This document shows, one piece after another, positions 26,380 to 34,880 of a stretch of 64,000 nt of DNA. Below the pieces are notes generated by a model that worked only from the letters and a program-made list of their open reading frames with translations, searched no databases and was not told the DNA's origin. Positions within the stretch are counted from its first letter, which is position 1; each line of letters begins with the position of its first letter. Both the position numbers and the translations under genes were made by a program. The stretch is from Bacillus sp. FJAT-28004 (GTDB lineage Bacteria > Bacillota > Bacilli > Paenibacillales > Paenibacillaceae), in contig NZ_LGHP01000001.1 in the NCBI RefSeq assembly GCF_001280845.1, positions 1,194,319 to 1,258,318 on the forward strand, written 5' to 3'.

Positions 26380-26413
26380 TGTAACCCTAGTGTAACCATC
26401 AAAAATGTATAAT
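26380..26413 (+). promoter_or_regulatory. Phased direct repeat and -10, candidate SARP promoter
   Basis: TGTAACC at 26380-26386 and 26391-26397 are spaced exactly 11 bases start to start. TATAAT at 26408-26413 lies ten bases beyond the second copy, and no -35 is seen at the normal place. SARP activators bind such heptamer repeats at one-turn spacing just upstream of the -10. Confidence 0.6.
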
Positions 26414-26473
26414 CAGTTGAAATCACGGTACAGCATTGTTGCTGATTAACTTACTCAAGAGGAGAGAAGAAGA

Positions 26474-27220
26474 ATGTCAAAAATGAAAAGAGTTAAAGAT
26501 GTCACAGTTGGAATAGTTCTCGGAGGTGTACTGTTTTCTGGTGTGTCTTATGCTGCATCTGCGACGAGTATTGATGTGAATTTTCAGCCGCTCAAGTATT
26601 TTTTTGATGGAGTTGAGAAGAAAGCTCCTGCAGACCAACAAGGTTTTATTTACAAAGGTACGACTTATGTACCGCTGCGCTTTGTTTCAGAAGCCCTAGG
26701 TAAAAAGGTTGGTTATGACGGTCCTACAAGTTCTATCTATGTAGGTAATCAAAAAGAAGGCTCTTTCACGTATATAGAAGATATGAAACCTTTCTCTAGC
26801 AGTGGCAATACTAATGTAACAGTTAGCAATTTTGTTACGAATACGGGAACTCAATATGGTCATGGATTTGAACTTACATATAACGGTGGTTACGTGACTA
26901 GTTCTTACAATGGATTTGAAAGAGAATATTTATTGAATGGGAATTACAAATCTTTTCAAGCGATTATAGCACCCAAATCTTCATGGAGTACGGCTGGAAA
27001 TCAAAACGATTTTGCAGGTCAATTGAAAGTATTTGCCGATGACAAAGTAGTATTCGAAAGTGGTCCAATTGCATCTAATATCACTGATCCCGTAAAAGTT
27101 AATATTGATTTATCCGGTGCGATCAAACTAAAAATTCTTTTTGAAGAAACACCAAGAACTGACTTAGGAACTCCATCAGGCGGACTTGGTTTGTTAGATG
27201 CTAAATTTTTTGATAATTAA
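26474..27220 (+). CDS. Secreted protein, stalk domain plus NPCBM-like domain
   Basis: 248 residues. A signal peptide (VGIVLGGVLFSGVSYA, cleavage likely at SYA-A near 28) is followed by a copper-amine-oxidase N-terminal-like stalk domain (YKGTTYVPLRFVSEALGKKVGYDG). A beta-rich C-terminal domain (residues about 100-248: NGFEREYLLNGNYKSFQAIIA, VFADDKVVFESGPI, LSGAIKLKILFEE) is like NPCBM sugar-binding modules. Exported, probably wall-associated. RBS AGAGGAGAG. It follows the hydrolase-SARP gene by 118 bases and has its own candidate promoter, so it is the likely target of that regulator. Confidence 0.75.
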   Translation: MSKMKRVKDVTVGIVLGGVLFSGVSYAASATSIDVNFQPLKYFFDGVEKKAPADQQGFIYKGTTYVPLRFVSEALGKKVGYDGPTSSIYVGNQKEGSFTYIEDMKPFSSSGNTNVTVSNFVTNTGTQYGHGFELTYNGGYVTSSYNGFEREYLLNGNYKSFQAIIAPKSSWSTAGNQNDFAGQLKVFADDKVVFESGPIASNITDPVKVNIDLSGAIKLKILFEETPRTDLGTPSGGLGLLDAKFFDN

Positions 27221-27357
27221 AATCTGTTTAACAAAATTCCACTGGAGTAAATTATCCTTAGGGCATAATGTTAGAGTCCATTACTCAAGTGCATTATTGG
27301 GATTACTTAATGTTGGTTTTACCAGCTATAAATTTTAAACAGAAGGGAGTCTTTCAA

Positions 27358-27960
27358 ATGGGAAATCCTTGGATCGGTCGAAACTTTAGATTTTTATTAG
27401 TCGTGCCCTTTTTTGCCTTTTTTTTTGTAAGCTTAATTATAATGATGTTTACAGGCTTGAATGGAATGGGTTTAGTGATTGGAATAAACATCATACTTGC
27501 TGTAATCGGTTTTTTGCCTACAATTGGGCTTGATATTATGCTAAATAAGAAAGCGGCAGCCAAAATACAAGCAAAAATAAACGAGGCACCAAGCGTAATA
27601 ACAGCTGCATATTCACCAGATGAAGGAAAAGGTCATCTTGCAATTTCGAATAATTACGTTGTTTTCGTAAGAAAAAGCAACATTTATGCTTTTCCGATCT
27701 CTTCAATCGAACGATTCGGAATGGGTTTAGAAGGAACAGGTAACTTTATCACAAGCTTTAATAATGCGGCTGGACTAAATCTTGCCAGCACCGTTGAAGC
27801 AAAATTAAGAACCTTCTACATAACAGGAACAATAAATAATCAAGATTACTCCTATTTATGGTCAGTACCTAATAAAAGTAAGAAGTTGTTTAAAGCACTT
27901 AAAGGTGCTGGACAATTTTCAAGTGGTAGGATCGGCATCGTTTTCAGGTATAATGAGTAA
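27358..27960 (+). CDS. Membrane protein of unknown function
   Basis: About 200 residues. Two membrane helices (FLLVVPFFAFFFVSLIIMMF and GLVIGINIILAVIGFLPTIG) are followed by a soluble C-terminal domain with a pleckstrin-homology-like strand pattern (GHLAISNNYVVFVRKSNIYAFPISSIERFG). The ATG at 27358 has AAGGGAG at good distance; the longer frame from 27268 lacks a site. It is followed by a clear terminator. Confidence 0.6.
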   Translation: MGNPWIGRNFRFLLVVPFFAFFFVSLIIMMFTGLNGMGLVIGINIILAVIGFLPTIGLDIMLNKKAAAKIQAKINEAPSVITAAYSPDEGKGHLAISNNYVVFVRKSNIYAFPISSIERFGMGLEGTGNFITSFNNAAGLNLASTVEAKLRTFYITGTINNQDYSYLWSVPNKSKKLFKALKGAGQFSSGRIGIVFRYNE

Positions 27961-27965
27961 TCTCT

Positions 27966-28008
27966 AAGAATGAGCGTTTTGCTTTTCGAAATGCTCGTTC
28001 TTTTTTTG
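27966..28008 (+). terminator. Rho-independent terminator
   Basis: AAGAATGAGC pairs with GCTCGTTCTT around a loop, then seven T. It closes the gene ending at 27960. Confidence 0.8.
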
Positions 28009-28047
28009 TTATAGTATCGTGATACCTACCAAAAAGGGGATTGTTGA

Positions 28048-29307
28048 ATGCGAATAAAAATTTTTTTAACCGTGTTACTAATAGTATCTTTTTTTCTAAG
28101 TTCTAATATTGGAAATATTGCATATGGGGTTGATAACGAAATTCCTGTGGTTAAAAGTGAGGTGCAAAAAATATATGAGACAACATTGAATTCTGGTAGA
28201 GTGGATGGATTTGTCGATCTTGAAGCGTCACACAGTTTAAAGAATAAAACAGATTTCTTTTCTTCACGATACAATGGTGGCTATGGTGGAGGAGATCCTA
28301 AGGTGCACGTCTTTGGTCTTGACCCCAAAACAGGAAAACAGATTTTTAAAAATGTTTATAATGATAATGCTTATGGACAATATTTAGGACCTGATCATGA
28401 GTATATAGCCAGATATTTCTCCGGAAAGGAACCTAACATTAGACAAAGTACATTATCATTAGGTGACAAAGGACAGCCTAAATGGAAAGTGACTCTGCCT
28501 CATCTTTTTACCGATATGAAAGAGGATGGGAATTTTTATTATTTTAGAAGAGGTATGGATAAGGATGAAAAACCTGAAGTTATTAAATACTCGCGGAATG
28601 GTACGTTGTTATGGAAGTATTCTTATTTAAATACCGAACATTATATTCCGGGTTTGCACGTAGATTTACAGGGCAGAACGGTAATCTTTTTTGAAAAAAC
28701 GTCAAAAGATGTAAAGAGTAAAATTGTTTATTTATCTACAAACGGTAAAAAGAAGTATGGATTTTTTTTAGATAAAGGTTTTGTTCATAGTTATTTAGCG
28801 AGTGATCAGATTTTTGGACCAGACGGTTCCATCTATTTCAAAACATGGAATGTGGACACGGAGAAATACAGGATACACGCCTTGGACCCTAACGGTAAGC
28901 TAATGTGGTCAAAAAATACAGATACCTTGGGTGACTTACAAGTTGGATCAAATGGAACACTTTTTTTTGTTGAATTCAAAGGTAATGGTACACCTGGCAT
29001 AATGACAACTTTAAGAGCTTATAGTAAGCAGGGCAAAGAATTGTGGTCTTATCAGCGACCTTATATTTCTCAATCTAATCATTCTATTATTTTTAGTGAT
29101 TATAGTACCATTTATTTTGAAGGTGAAGAATTGGACTTAAAGGGAAGTTACATACGGAGATTTTTAAATGATTCATATATAAACTATTATGAGTCTACGT
29201 CAATAGCCACAGACGGAACATTGTTTTTGTTTAAAGACATGAAACATGGACTTGTCGGCGACGCTACAATAAATATAGAAAAATATAAATTAAAAATATC
29301 CAATTGA
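28048..29307 (+). CDS. Secreted PQQ-like beta-propeller protein
   Basis: 419 residues with a signal peptide (IFLTVLLIVSFFLSSNIGNIAYG). Repeated units such as LDPKTGKQIFKNVY, YSRNGTLLWKYSY, LDPNGKLMWSKN and YSKQGKELWSYQRP follow the PQQ-like/quinoprotein propeller pattern of a structural blade rather than an enzyme. No cofactor site is recognised. AAGGGG lies before the ATG. AT-rich, like the neighbouring cargo genes. Role likely binding at the cell surface. Confidence 0.7.
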   Translation: MRIKIFLTVLLIVSFFLSSNIGNIAYGVDNEIPVVKSEVQKIYETTLNSGRVDGFVDLEASHSLKNKTDFFSSRYNGGYGGGDPKVHVFGLDPKTGKQIFKNVYNDNAYGQYLGPDHEYIARYFSGKEPNIRQSTLSLGDKGQPKWKVTLPHLFTDMKEDGNFYYFRRGMDKDEKPEVIKYSRNGTLLWKYSYLNTEHYIPGLHVDLQGRTVIFFEKTSKDVKSKIVYLSTNGKKKYGFFLDKGFVHSYLASDQIFGPDGSIYFKTWNVDTEKYRIHALDPNGKLMWSKNTDTLGDLQVGSNGTLFFVEFKGNGTPGIMTTLRAYSKQGKELWSYQRPYISQSNHSIIFSDYSTIYFEGEELDLKGSYIRRFLNDSYINYYESTSIATDGTLFLFKDMKHGLVGDATINIEKYKLKISN

Positions 29308-29391
29308 GAGAACTGCTTCACGGTAGTAAGCTGATTGAAATCGAAATCTGTGTTTATCAATTGATAAACTACATTAGGAGTGATAGGTATT

Positions 29392-30585
29392 TTGAGCCGA
29401 AAAGCAATTTTAATCATTATGTCATGTGTGATCGCATTTGGAGTCTGTAGTCCGGTATACGCTCAACCGAAAGCCAAGATTATTGCCCTGTCCATCTCCT
29501 ACTATGGGTTTAATTACGCTCTGAAAGACGATGGCACGGTTTGGACCTGGGATAAAGGCAAGGCTACTCAGATTAAAGGACTGAAAAATATCGTCAAGGT
29601 CGTTGCAGGCTGGAGTCATACGATCGCACTCGACATGAACGGAGATGTCTGGACTTTCGGCATGAACGATGTGTCCCAATTAGGCAATCGCAATGTAACC
29701 CCCACTTCTGATATTCAGAAGCCTGATCTTAAAGATATCGTTGATGTCGGAATTGGCTTCAAGACTTCATATGCGCTAGGAAAGGATGGTCGTGTGTGGG
29801 TATGGGGGGCTAATGTCTTGGCTAACAACTTGCCGTTAGAAGTTCCCGTAACGATACCTGGCGTAACGAATGTTAAAGCCGTTGCCGGCGGTGATAAAAT
29901 CATTATGCTGAAAAAAGACGGCACCATATCCATGTATCCCGGTAACAGCACAGGCGCAAGCTTCATTCAAGATGGCAAACCAGTGTATAAGCAGGACGGC
30001 GTACTTGTAGAATCTAATTTTGACTATTCTTACTTTCTCTTCAACACATTTATTGACTTTGCAAGCGTCGATCAAGTAAAAAAACTTCAGAAAATAACGA
30101 AAATTTGGTCCGATGGCAGCACCTATTATGCCTATCGCTCTAACGGACAAATATGGAGATTTACAAGCTACCACCAAGAACCAAGAGTTGCAGAAGATGA
30201 AACACAAATGATAGATACCTACAACCCGAAAATCAAAGAAATAAGTAGTAAAACCGACGATTTAACCGTGTATTTATATTATGACGGTACGGTTAAAACG
30301 TCCGCACTTTCAAACGAACACACCTATTTTCCCAGCGATGGTCCTTATAAGGGGAAAGAATACCGTACTTACGTGCTGGGCATTGGAAGAGTTAACACGC
30401 CGCTTGACCTCAATCACAAAAAACGTTATGTCGTCAAAGGATTGAAAAATATCGTAGATGTTGCTTCTAATTTAGATGGAGGCTATGCGCTCGATTCAAG
30501 CGGTAACGTTTGGGGCTGGGGAGATCGGGTCATAGCGAATTGGAAAAGCCAAGATGTCCCTGCTATCCTTCCTTTCTTTAAGTAG
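29392..30585 (+). CDS. Secreted RCC1-repeat protein
   Basis: About 397 residues with a signal peptide (ILIIMSCVIAFGVCSPVYA). RCC1-type beta-propeller repeats are evident: YALKDDGTVWTWDKG, IVKVVAGWSHTIALDMNGDVW, KTSYALGKDGRVWVWG and NLDGGYALDSSGNVWGWGD. Such secreted propellers are common in Paenibacillus, with unknown partners. A GTG at 29380 touches the TTAGGAG site, so the TTG at 29392 is a better start. The gene follows the PQQ-like gene by about 85 bases on the same strand. Confidence 0.75.
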   Translation: MSRKAILIIMSCVIAFGVCSPVYAQPKAKIIALSISYYGFNYALKDDGTVWTWDKGKATQIKGLKNIVKVVAGWSHTIALDMNGDVWTFGMNDVSQLGNRNVTPTSDIQKPDLKDIVDVGIGFKTSYALGKDGRVWVWGANVLANNLPLEVPVTIPGVTNVKAVAGGDKIIMLKKDGTISMYPGNSTGASFIQDGKPVYKQDGVLVESNFDYSYFLFNTFIDFASVDQVKKLQKITKIWSDGSTYYAYRSNGQIWRFTSYHQEPRVAEDETQMIDTYNPKIKEISSKTDDLTVYLYYDGTVKTSALSNEHTYFPSDGPYKGKEYRTYVLGIGRVNTPLDLNHKKRYVVKGLKNIVDVASNLDGGYALDSSGNVWGWGDRVIANWKSQDVPAILPFFK

Positions 30586-30628
30586 GCAATCCATTCAAAG
30601 AAGAATAATCGATTTAGTGTTTTTGAAC

Positions 30629-30683
30629 ATGAATAGTAATAGTTGCCCTGAAATTTTCTCTTTTTAATATACATTATTGACAC
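30629..30683 (-). pseudogene. 5' remnant of a second MT-A70-type gene
   Basis: The first 18 codons (KKRKFQGNYYYS at the end) match the start of the methyltransferase at 24083. After the YYYS codons the frame runs into unrelated sequence next to the RCC1 gene. Only the N-terminal, transposase-like part and upstream region are left. Confidence 0.7.
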
Positions 30684-30922
30684 TACATTTCCAGATTAGA
30701 TTAAATGTATTCGACTTATTTTGACACTACAATTATATGTTTTGAAGGGAAAGCAATGAACAATGATTTCATAATAACACGTAAAAAAGCACCTACCTTC
30801 TAAGTGCTACATGCTGCCATTATCAAAATTTGAACACTTATACTAAAGCAAGAGGCTTTGCCTCCCATTGTTACAAACCTTGCTAATGCAAGGCTATCGT
30901 GGCGTGGTGACCAATTTTGTGT
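30629..30922. repeat. Right copy of the ~290-bp duplication
   Basis: Matches 24029-24322 in the same orientation. Left of 30629 the similarity to the MT-A70 gene stops. It includes a GAGGC-ttt-GCCTC hairpin, CCTTGC-taat-GCAAGG, and on the minus strand AGCAC...GTGCT followed by T (about 30786-30812). The copies bound 6.3 kb with five cargo genes. Confidence 0.75.
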
Positions 30923-30964
30923 TCAAGAGAGAAGGAACTTATAGGTTCCTTCCGAAATGTATAA

Positions 30965-31438
30965 TTACATTAAACAGTGTTCTTTCATGCTGTAATAGTT
31001 TTCTTCAGAAACGATAATCGAATCGATCAACTCTATCCCGATAATTTCACCCGCTTTTTTAATGCGTTCCGTAATTTCGCGATCTTGCTGCGAAGGTGTA
31101 CAATCTGAGCTGGGATGGTTATGTGCGAAGATCACACTAGCGCTTGAGCTAAGGATAGCGATTTTAAACACTTCACGAGGATGAACGATAGCTGAATTGA
31201 GGCTACCGATTCCAATTGTTTGTATACAGTTAATTTTGTTTTTCGTGTCCAAGCAAATGAGAATACAGTGTTCTCGGTCCTCGTCACCAATAAATTCTTT
31301 TGCTATTTCAAAGGCATCTTTTGGATTGCGGATCACATTTGTTCGGTACGATAAGGTAGATTCTTTTACCAGTTTCAAGCTAACAACGTTTAATCTTTTC
31401 ATTTTTGTTGATTTTTCAAGTCCTTGGGTTAGTTGCAC
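30965..31438 (-). CDS. RadC-like JAB/MPN domain protein
   Basis: About 157 residues comprising only the RadC MPN domain. AIVHPREVFKIAILSSSASV, then FAHNHPSSDCTPSQQD, gives the JAMM metal motif HxH-x10-D; the usual HPSG is HPSS. The helix-hairpin-helix domain of full RadC is absent, as in many plasmid and island copies, whose function is unclear. GGAGG directly abuts an ATG at 31447, so the GTG at 31438 is the likelier start. It is read divergently from the gene at 31671, from paired promoters. Confidence 0.85.
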   Translation of the reverse strand: MQLTQGLEKSTKMKRLNVVSLKLVKESTLSYRTNVIRNPKDAFEIAKEFIGDEDREHCILICLDTKNKINCIQTIGIGSLNSAIVHPREVFKIAILSSSASVIFAHNHPSSDCTPSQQDREITERIKKAGEIIGIELIDSIIVSEENYYSMKEHCLM

Positions 31439-31579
31439 GATATGCATCCTCCAGATTTTTATAGTTGTCTTTGGTAAATCCGCGAATCACAGACCCGCAG
31501 CGCACTGTACCTGTTATAAAACAGATAAAGCTTGTCCGAAAAATGAATTCTAGGACAATTTAAACGATAATACGAATGC

Positions 31580-31643
31580 ATTATAAAACCAAACGAATGA
31601 TTGTCAACAAAAAGATTGACAACCGTTAGTTTGGTTTTATCAT
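31580..31643. promoter_or_regulatory. Symmetric divergent promoters with inverted repeat
   Basis: Plus strand: TTGACA 31616-31621, 16 bases, TATCAT 31638-31643. Minus strand: TTGACA (31607-31602), 16 bases, TATAAT (31585-31580). The -35 boxes are 8 bases apart, back to back. AAAACCAAAC at 31585-31594 and GTTTGGTTTT at 31629-31638 form an inverted repeat over both spacers. It probably drives the RadC-like gene and the gene at 31671. Confidence 0.7.
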
Positions 31644-31670
31644 TTAAGCACAGAAAAGAAGGTGATAAAG

Positions 31671-32705
31671 TTGTATCAATTTATGAAAGAATTAGAAAAA
31701 ATGAAGTGTCCTCCACTCATCGTTAAAGAACGTGAGCTTTCAGCTGATAGCCATATTCGCAGAAAGTTTATGCTGGAAGAGGTAGATGTTCGCCCTAATT
31801 TTGCTAAGGAGTTTTTGGAGCAAGGTTACGTCATATTTCCGGTATATCGAGATAATCGAATTTTACCATTACAGTTCGGGGCGAAATTTTGTGATTATCG
31901 AGTCATTAACTATGGTGATGCTTGTGAGATAATTCAGGACTATGGAAAGCGTGAAATGAATCCACAGGACACAAGGTATATGAAACCAGCCGTTGATAAT
32001 CCCAAATCCCGTTCCTTCCGCTTCTATTATGATAGAACGGAAGGTCGATACAAGCAGGAAAACAATGAAGACAAGTGGCAGTCAAGGTTAGCTGAGATTA
32101 ATGCACTTAAAGAAGACGAGACTGTAAATGATTTAATCTGGTTGTATTATGATTTTTATGATGATTTCTGGTTCAATCGAGCCCAATGTAGAAAAAGATT
32201 TAATTTAGATAACAAACCGACCCATTTGGATTATATGAACTATATCTACTACCTTGATTGCCAATTGGAAAATGTAAAGGCGTATACGCTTCTTCTCCGC
32301 ATTTTCAGTGAACTTGAAGAAGATGAATATCAATTAACCGTTCAGATGGTGGATTCACTTGAGCAACATATCGAACAATGCCGCCTGTATCTGCATGGTC
32401 AGGAGCTTGAGGCAAGATTTGATCCTAAGAACGATACCTTGAATGGAAAGTCGACAGAAAAGTTGCTTAAGCTTATAAATGTTCTGTTCAAGCCTGGGTA
32501 TTTTGTTGATCCGTTAAAAGAGAAGTTATACCCCAATATCGGACAGATTTATGATCGCGTCCAATTAAGCAGAATTTACAATAGTCTCGAGACACTACGT
32601 GAGAAGCAACATAATATCATCATGAAGGCGAAAAAAGCATTTGAGTTACAAGGAAAGACAGCTCTAAAAACGCTAACCGACTATCCCGTTTATTTTGTTA
32701 ACTAA
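31671..32705 (+). CDS. Hypothetical protein
   Basis: About 344 residues, soluble, acidic, rich in aromatic residues (DLIWLYYDFYDDFWFNRAQC). I recognise no domain. The TTG at 31671 follows GAAGGTGA by six bases; the longer frame begins with a GTG at 31662 inside that site. A strong divergent promoter lies upstream. The location between a RadC-like gene and a restriction operon suggests an island maintenance or defence role, but the sequence does not show it. Confidence 0.55.
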   Translation: MYQFMKELEKMKCPPLIVKERELSADSHIRRKFMLEEVDVRPNFAKEFLEQGYVIFPVYRDNRILPLQFGAKFCDYRVINYGDACEIIQDYGKREMNPQDTRYMKPAVDNPKSRSFRFYYDRTEGRYKQENNEDKWQSRLAEINALKEDETVNDLIWLYYDFYDDFWFNRAQCRKRFNLDNKPTHLDYMNYIYYLDCQLENVKAYTLLLRIFSELEEDEYQLTVQMVDSLEQHIEQCRLYLHGQELEARFDPKNDTLNGKSTEKLLKLINVLFKPGYFVDPLKEKLYPNIGQIYDRVQLSRIYNSLETLREKQHNIIMKAKKAFELQGKTALKTLTDYPVYFVN

Positions 32706-32842
32706 GTTATTGCAGATGGCAGCTCTATGTTGGTTACGCCGCATACATTTCTTTTCAAGGTCTTCTGAGATAGCTTAATATATGATACGATAAGACTACT
32801 TTCATAAGATTGCTAATTAAATTGAAATGGGGAAATACTTAA

Positions 32843-33134
32843 ATGCTTCGCTTTGAAAAAAAATGGAACAACCGTAGATTATTTTCTTCATATTGATCAC
32901 AACTATCATTTCTATATTCAATTTGTCAAAGGAGAAGCTTGTTATGGTCTCTGGAGTGAAATTGAAAAAATGAACATTCCAATGTATATTTTGGAAGATG
33001 GTAATTTTAAATGGGGCATGGCACCATTTGATATTCCGAAATTTGTAGAAAAAAATGCATTAGGGCGTATGAAAAAGCTGTATAATTTTCACTTAAAAGA
33101 CCTAAAGGAGTCCGATGTAATATCCCCAGCTTAA
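32843..33134 (+). pseudogene. Small hypothetical gene with A-run frameshift
   Basis: GGGGAAATACTTAA precedes ATG at 32843, which reads MLRFEK and then runs out of frame in a stretch of eight A (32856-32863). With seven A the frame would join TTVDYFLHIDHNYHFYIQF and continue to the TAA at 33134, about 96 residues. A TTG at 32853 would give a 93-residue product but has no ribosome site. Sequencing error, slippage or mutation are all possible. Function unknown. Confidence 0.5.
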
Positions 33135-33189
33135 TAAGCAGTTTTATTAGCTGACAAAGTGTCGGATGATAATGAGCTTGTGTGACGTT

Positions 33190-33216
33190 AAGCCCTCTCT
33201 TAGTAGGGCTTTTTTA
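33190..33216 (+). terminator. Rho-independent terminator
   Basis: AAGCCCT and AGGGCTT enclose an 8-base loop with a T-run after. It separates the small gene from the restriction operon. Confidence 0.75.
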
Positions 33217-33383
33217 CTATGTATGCAGGAGACAACAATTCTCGCGTCGAATATATGATGATGCTGTTTTACAAGAGAATTTTCGACAAAAAATGTGTAA
33301 AGTCAGAACGAACGTTTCCTGACAAACAGTTGTCGTAGCACTTTGTAATAATCATAGAAATACACAACGGAGGCAAAATACGA

Positions 33384-34880
33384 ATGGCTAAAGAAAACTT
33401 AGTTACTAGCATGGAAGATAAATTATGGGCAGCTGCCGATAAGCTCAGAGGCAGTATTGCTGCTTCCAAATATAAAGACGTTGTACTTGGCATCATTTTT
33501 CTTAAATACATCTCTGACCGCTTCGACCAACGCTACAACGAGCTGGTTGAGGAAGGTGACGGATTTGAAGATGACCGCGATGAATATGAGCGTTTCAATG
33601 TATTTTTTGTTCCTGAGAAAGCCCGCTGGAAATTCATTATAGAGAATGCAACGAAGCCGAATATCGGTCAAGTCATAGATGAAGCTTTTATCGCGATTGA
33701 GAAAGAGAATAAAATTCTTGCAGGGGTATTGCCGAAAATCTATTCTGGCGCAGATATCGACCAACGCAGAGTTGGTGAAGTCGTGATGGTGTTCGAAAAC
33801 TCCGATACGCTTCTTATTGAAGAAGACGCACTTGGTCGTGTCTACGAATATTTTCTTGGTAAATTTGCCTTTATGCTCGGTCAAGGCGGCGGTGAATACT
33901 ATACGCCGAGCAGTATTGTTAAATTGCTTATCGAGATGATTGAGCCCTTAGAGGGTACAATCTATGACCCATGCTGCGGCTCTGGCGGTATGTTCGTTCA
34001 GGCGCAAAGGTTCGTTAAAGCACATGGTGGTAATGCCTTTAACCTGTCTGTATACGGTCAAGAATTAAATGCTGAAACTCGCAGACTTGCAACGATGAAT
34101 CTTGCAATTCGCAGTATTGAGGCGAATCTTGGTAGCACTCACGATGACACTTTCCATGGCGATCAATTCAAGGACGAGAAGTTTGATTACATCCTTGCTA
34201 ATCCGCCGTTCAATATTAGTGACTGGGGGCAAGATAGCTTGTTAACAGATGCACGCTGGAAATGGGGCGTACCGGCTAAAGGCAATGCCAACTATGCATG
34301 GCTTTCTCATATGCTTACGAAACTGAAACCATCCAAGGGCGTTGCCGGAATCGTTCTGGCAAACGGTTCTTTATCTTCCCAAACATCGGGTGAGGGTAAT
34401 ATACGCGCACAATTTATTGAAGAGGATTTGGTCGATTGCATCGTTGCCTTGCCGGATAAGCTGTTTTTCACAACCGGTATTCCAGTTTGCTTATGGTTTT
34501 TATGTCGCGGTAAGAAACGTAAAGGCGAAGTTCTCTTTATTGATGCGCGTGATAAAGGTACAATGATTAGCCGCAAGTTGCGTGAGCTGGAAGATACGGA
34601 TGTTTCATTGATTGCGGATACCTATCATAAGTGGCTCAAGAATGATGGCTATGAGGACGAAATCGGCTTCTGTAAGTCGGCTAGTCTTGAGGAAATACAA
34701 AAGCATGATAACGTACTTACTCCAGGTCGTTATGTTGGTGTGAAAGAGATCGAAGACACCGAACCGTTTGAGGAAAAAATGGAGAAACTTGTAACCGAGC
34801 TTGCAGATTTGATGTCGGAGTCTTCTGTGCTGGATGAGAAGATTAAGAAGAATCTGGGGGCTATTGGGTATGAGTTTTGA
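33384..34880 (+). CDS. hsdM: Type I restriction-modification methyltransferase subunit HsdM
   Basis: 498-residue N6-adenine methyltransferase subunit of a type I restriction system. An N-terminal HsdM domain (KLWAAADKLRGSIAASKYKD) is followed by the AdoMet site DPCCGSGGMFVQAQRF and the catalytic NPPF at residue 273, then LPDKLFFTTGIPVCLWFL. ATG with ACGGAGG upstream. It overlaps hsdS by 11 bases, which keeps subunits in ratio. It would methylate host DNA with HsdS and form the restriction complex with HsdR. Confidence 0.96.
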   Translation: MAKENLVTSMEDKLWAAADKLRGSIAASKYKDVVLGIIFLKYISDRFDQRYNELVEEGDGFEDDRDEYERFNVFFVPEKARWKFIIENATKPNIGQVIDEAFIAIEKENKILAGVLPKIYSGADIDQRRVGEVVMVFENSDTLLIEEDALGRVYEYFLGKFAFMLGQGGGEYYTPSSIVKLLIEMIEPLEGTIYDPCCGSGGMFVQAQRFVKAHGGNAFNLSVYGQELNAETRRLATMNLAIRSIEANLGSTHDDTFHGDQFKDEKFDYILANPPFNISDWGQDSLLTDARWKWGVPAKGNANYAWLSHMLTKLKPSKGVAGIVLANGSLSSQTSGEGNIRAQFIEEDLVDCIVALPDKLFFTTGIPVCLWFLCRGKKRKGEVLFIDARDKGTMISRKLRELEDTDVSLIADTYHKWLKNDGYEDEIGFCKSASLEEIQKHDNVLTPGRYVGVKEIEDTEPFEEKMEKLVTELADLMSESSVLDEKIKKNLGAIGYEF

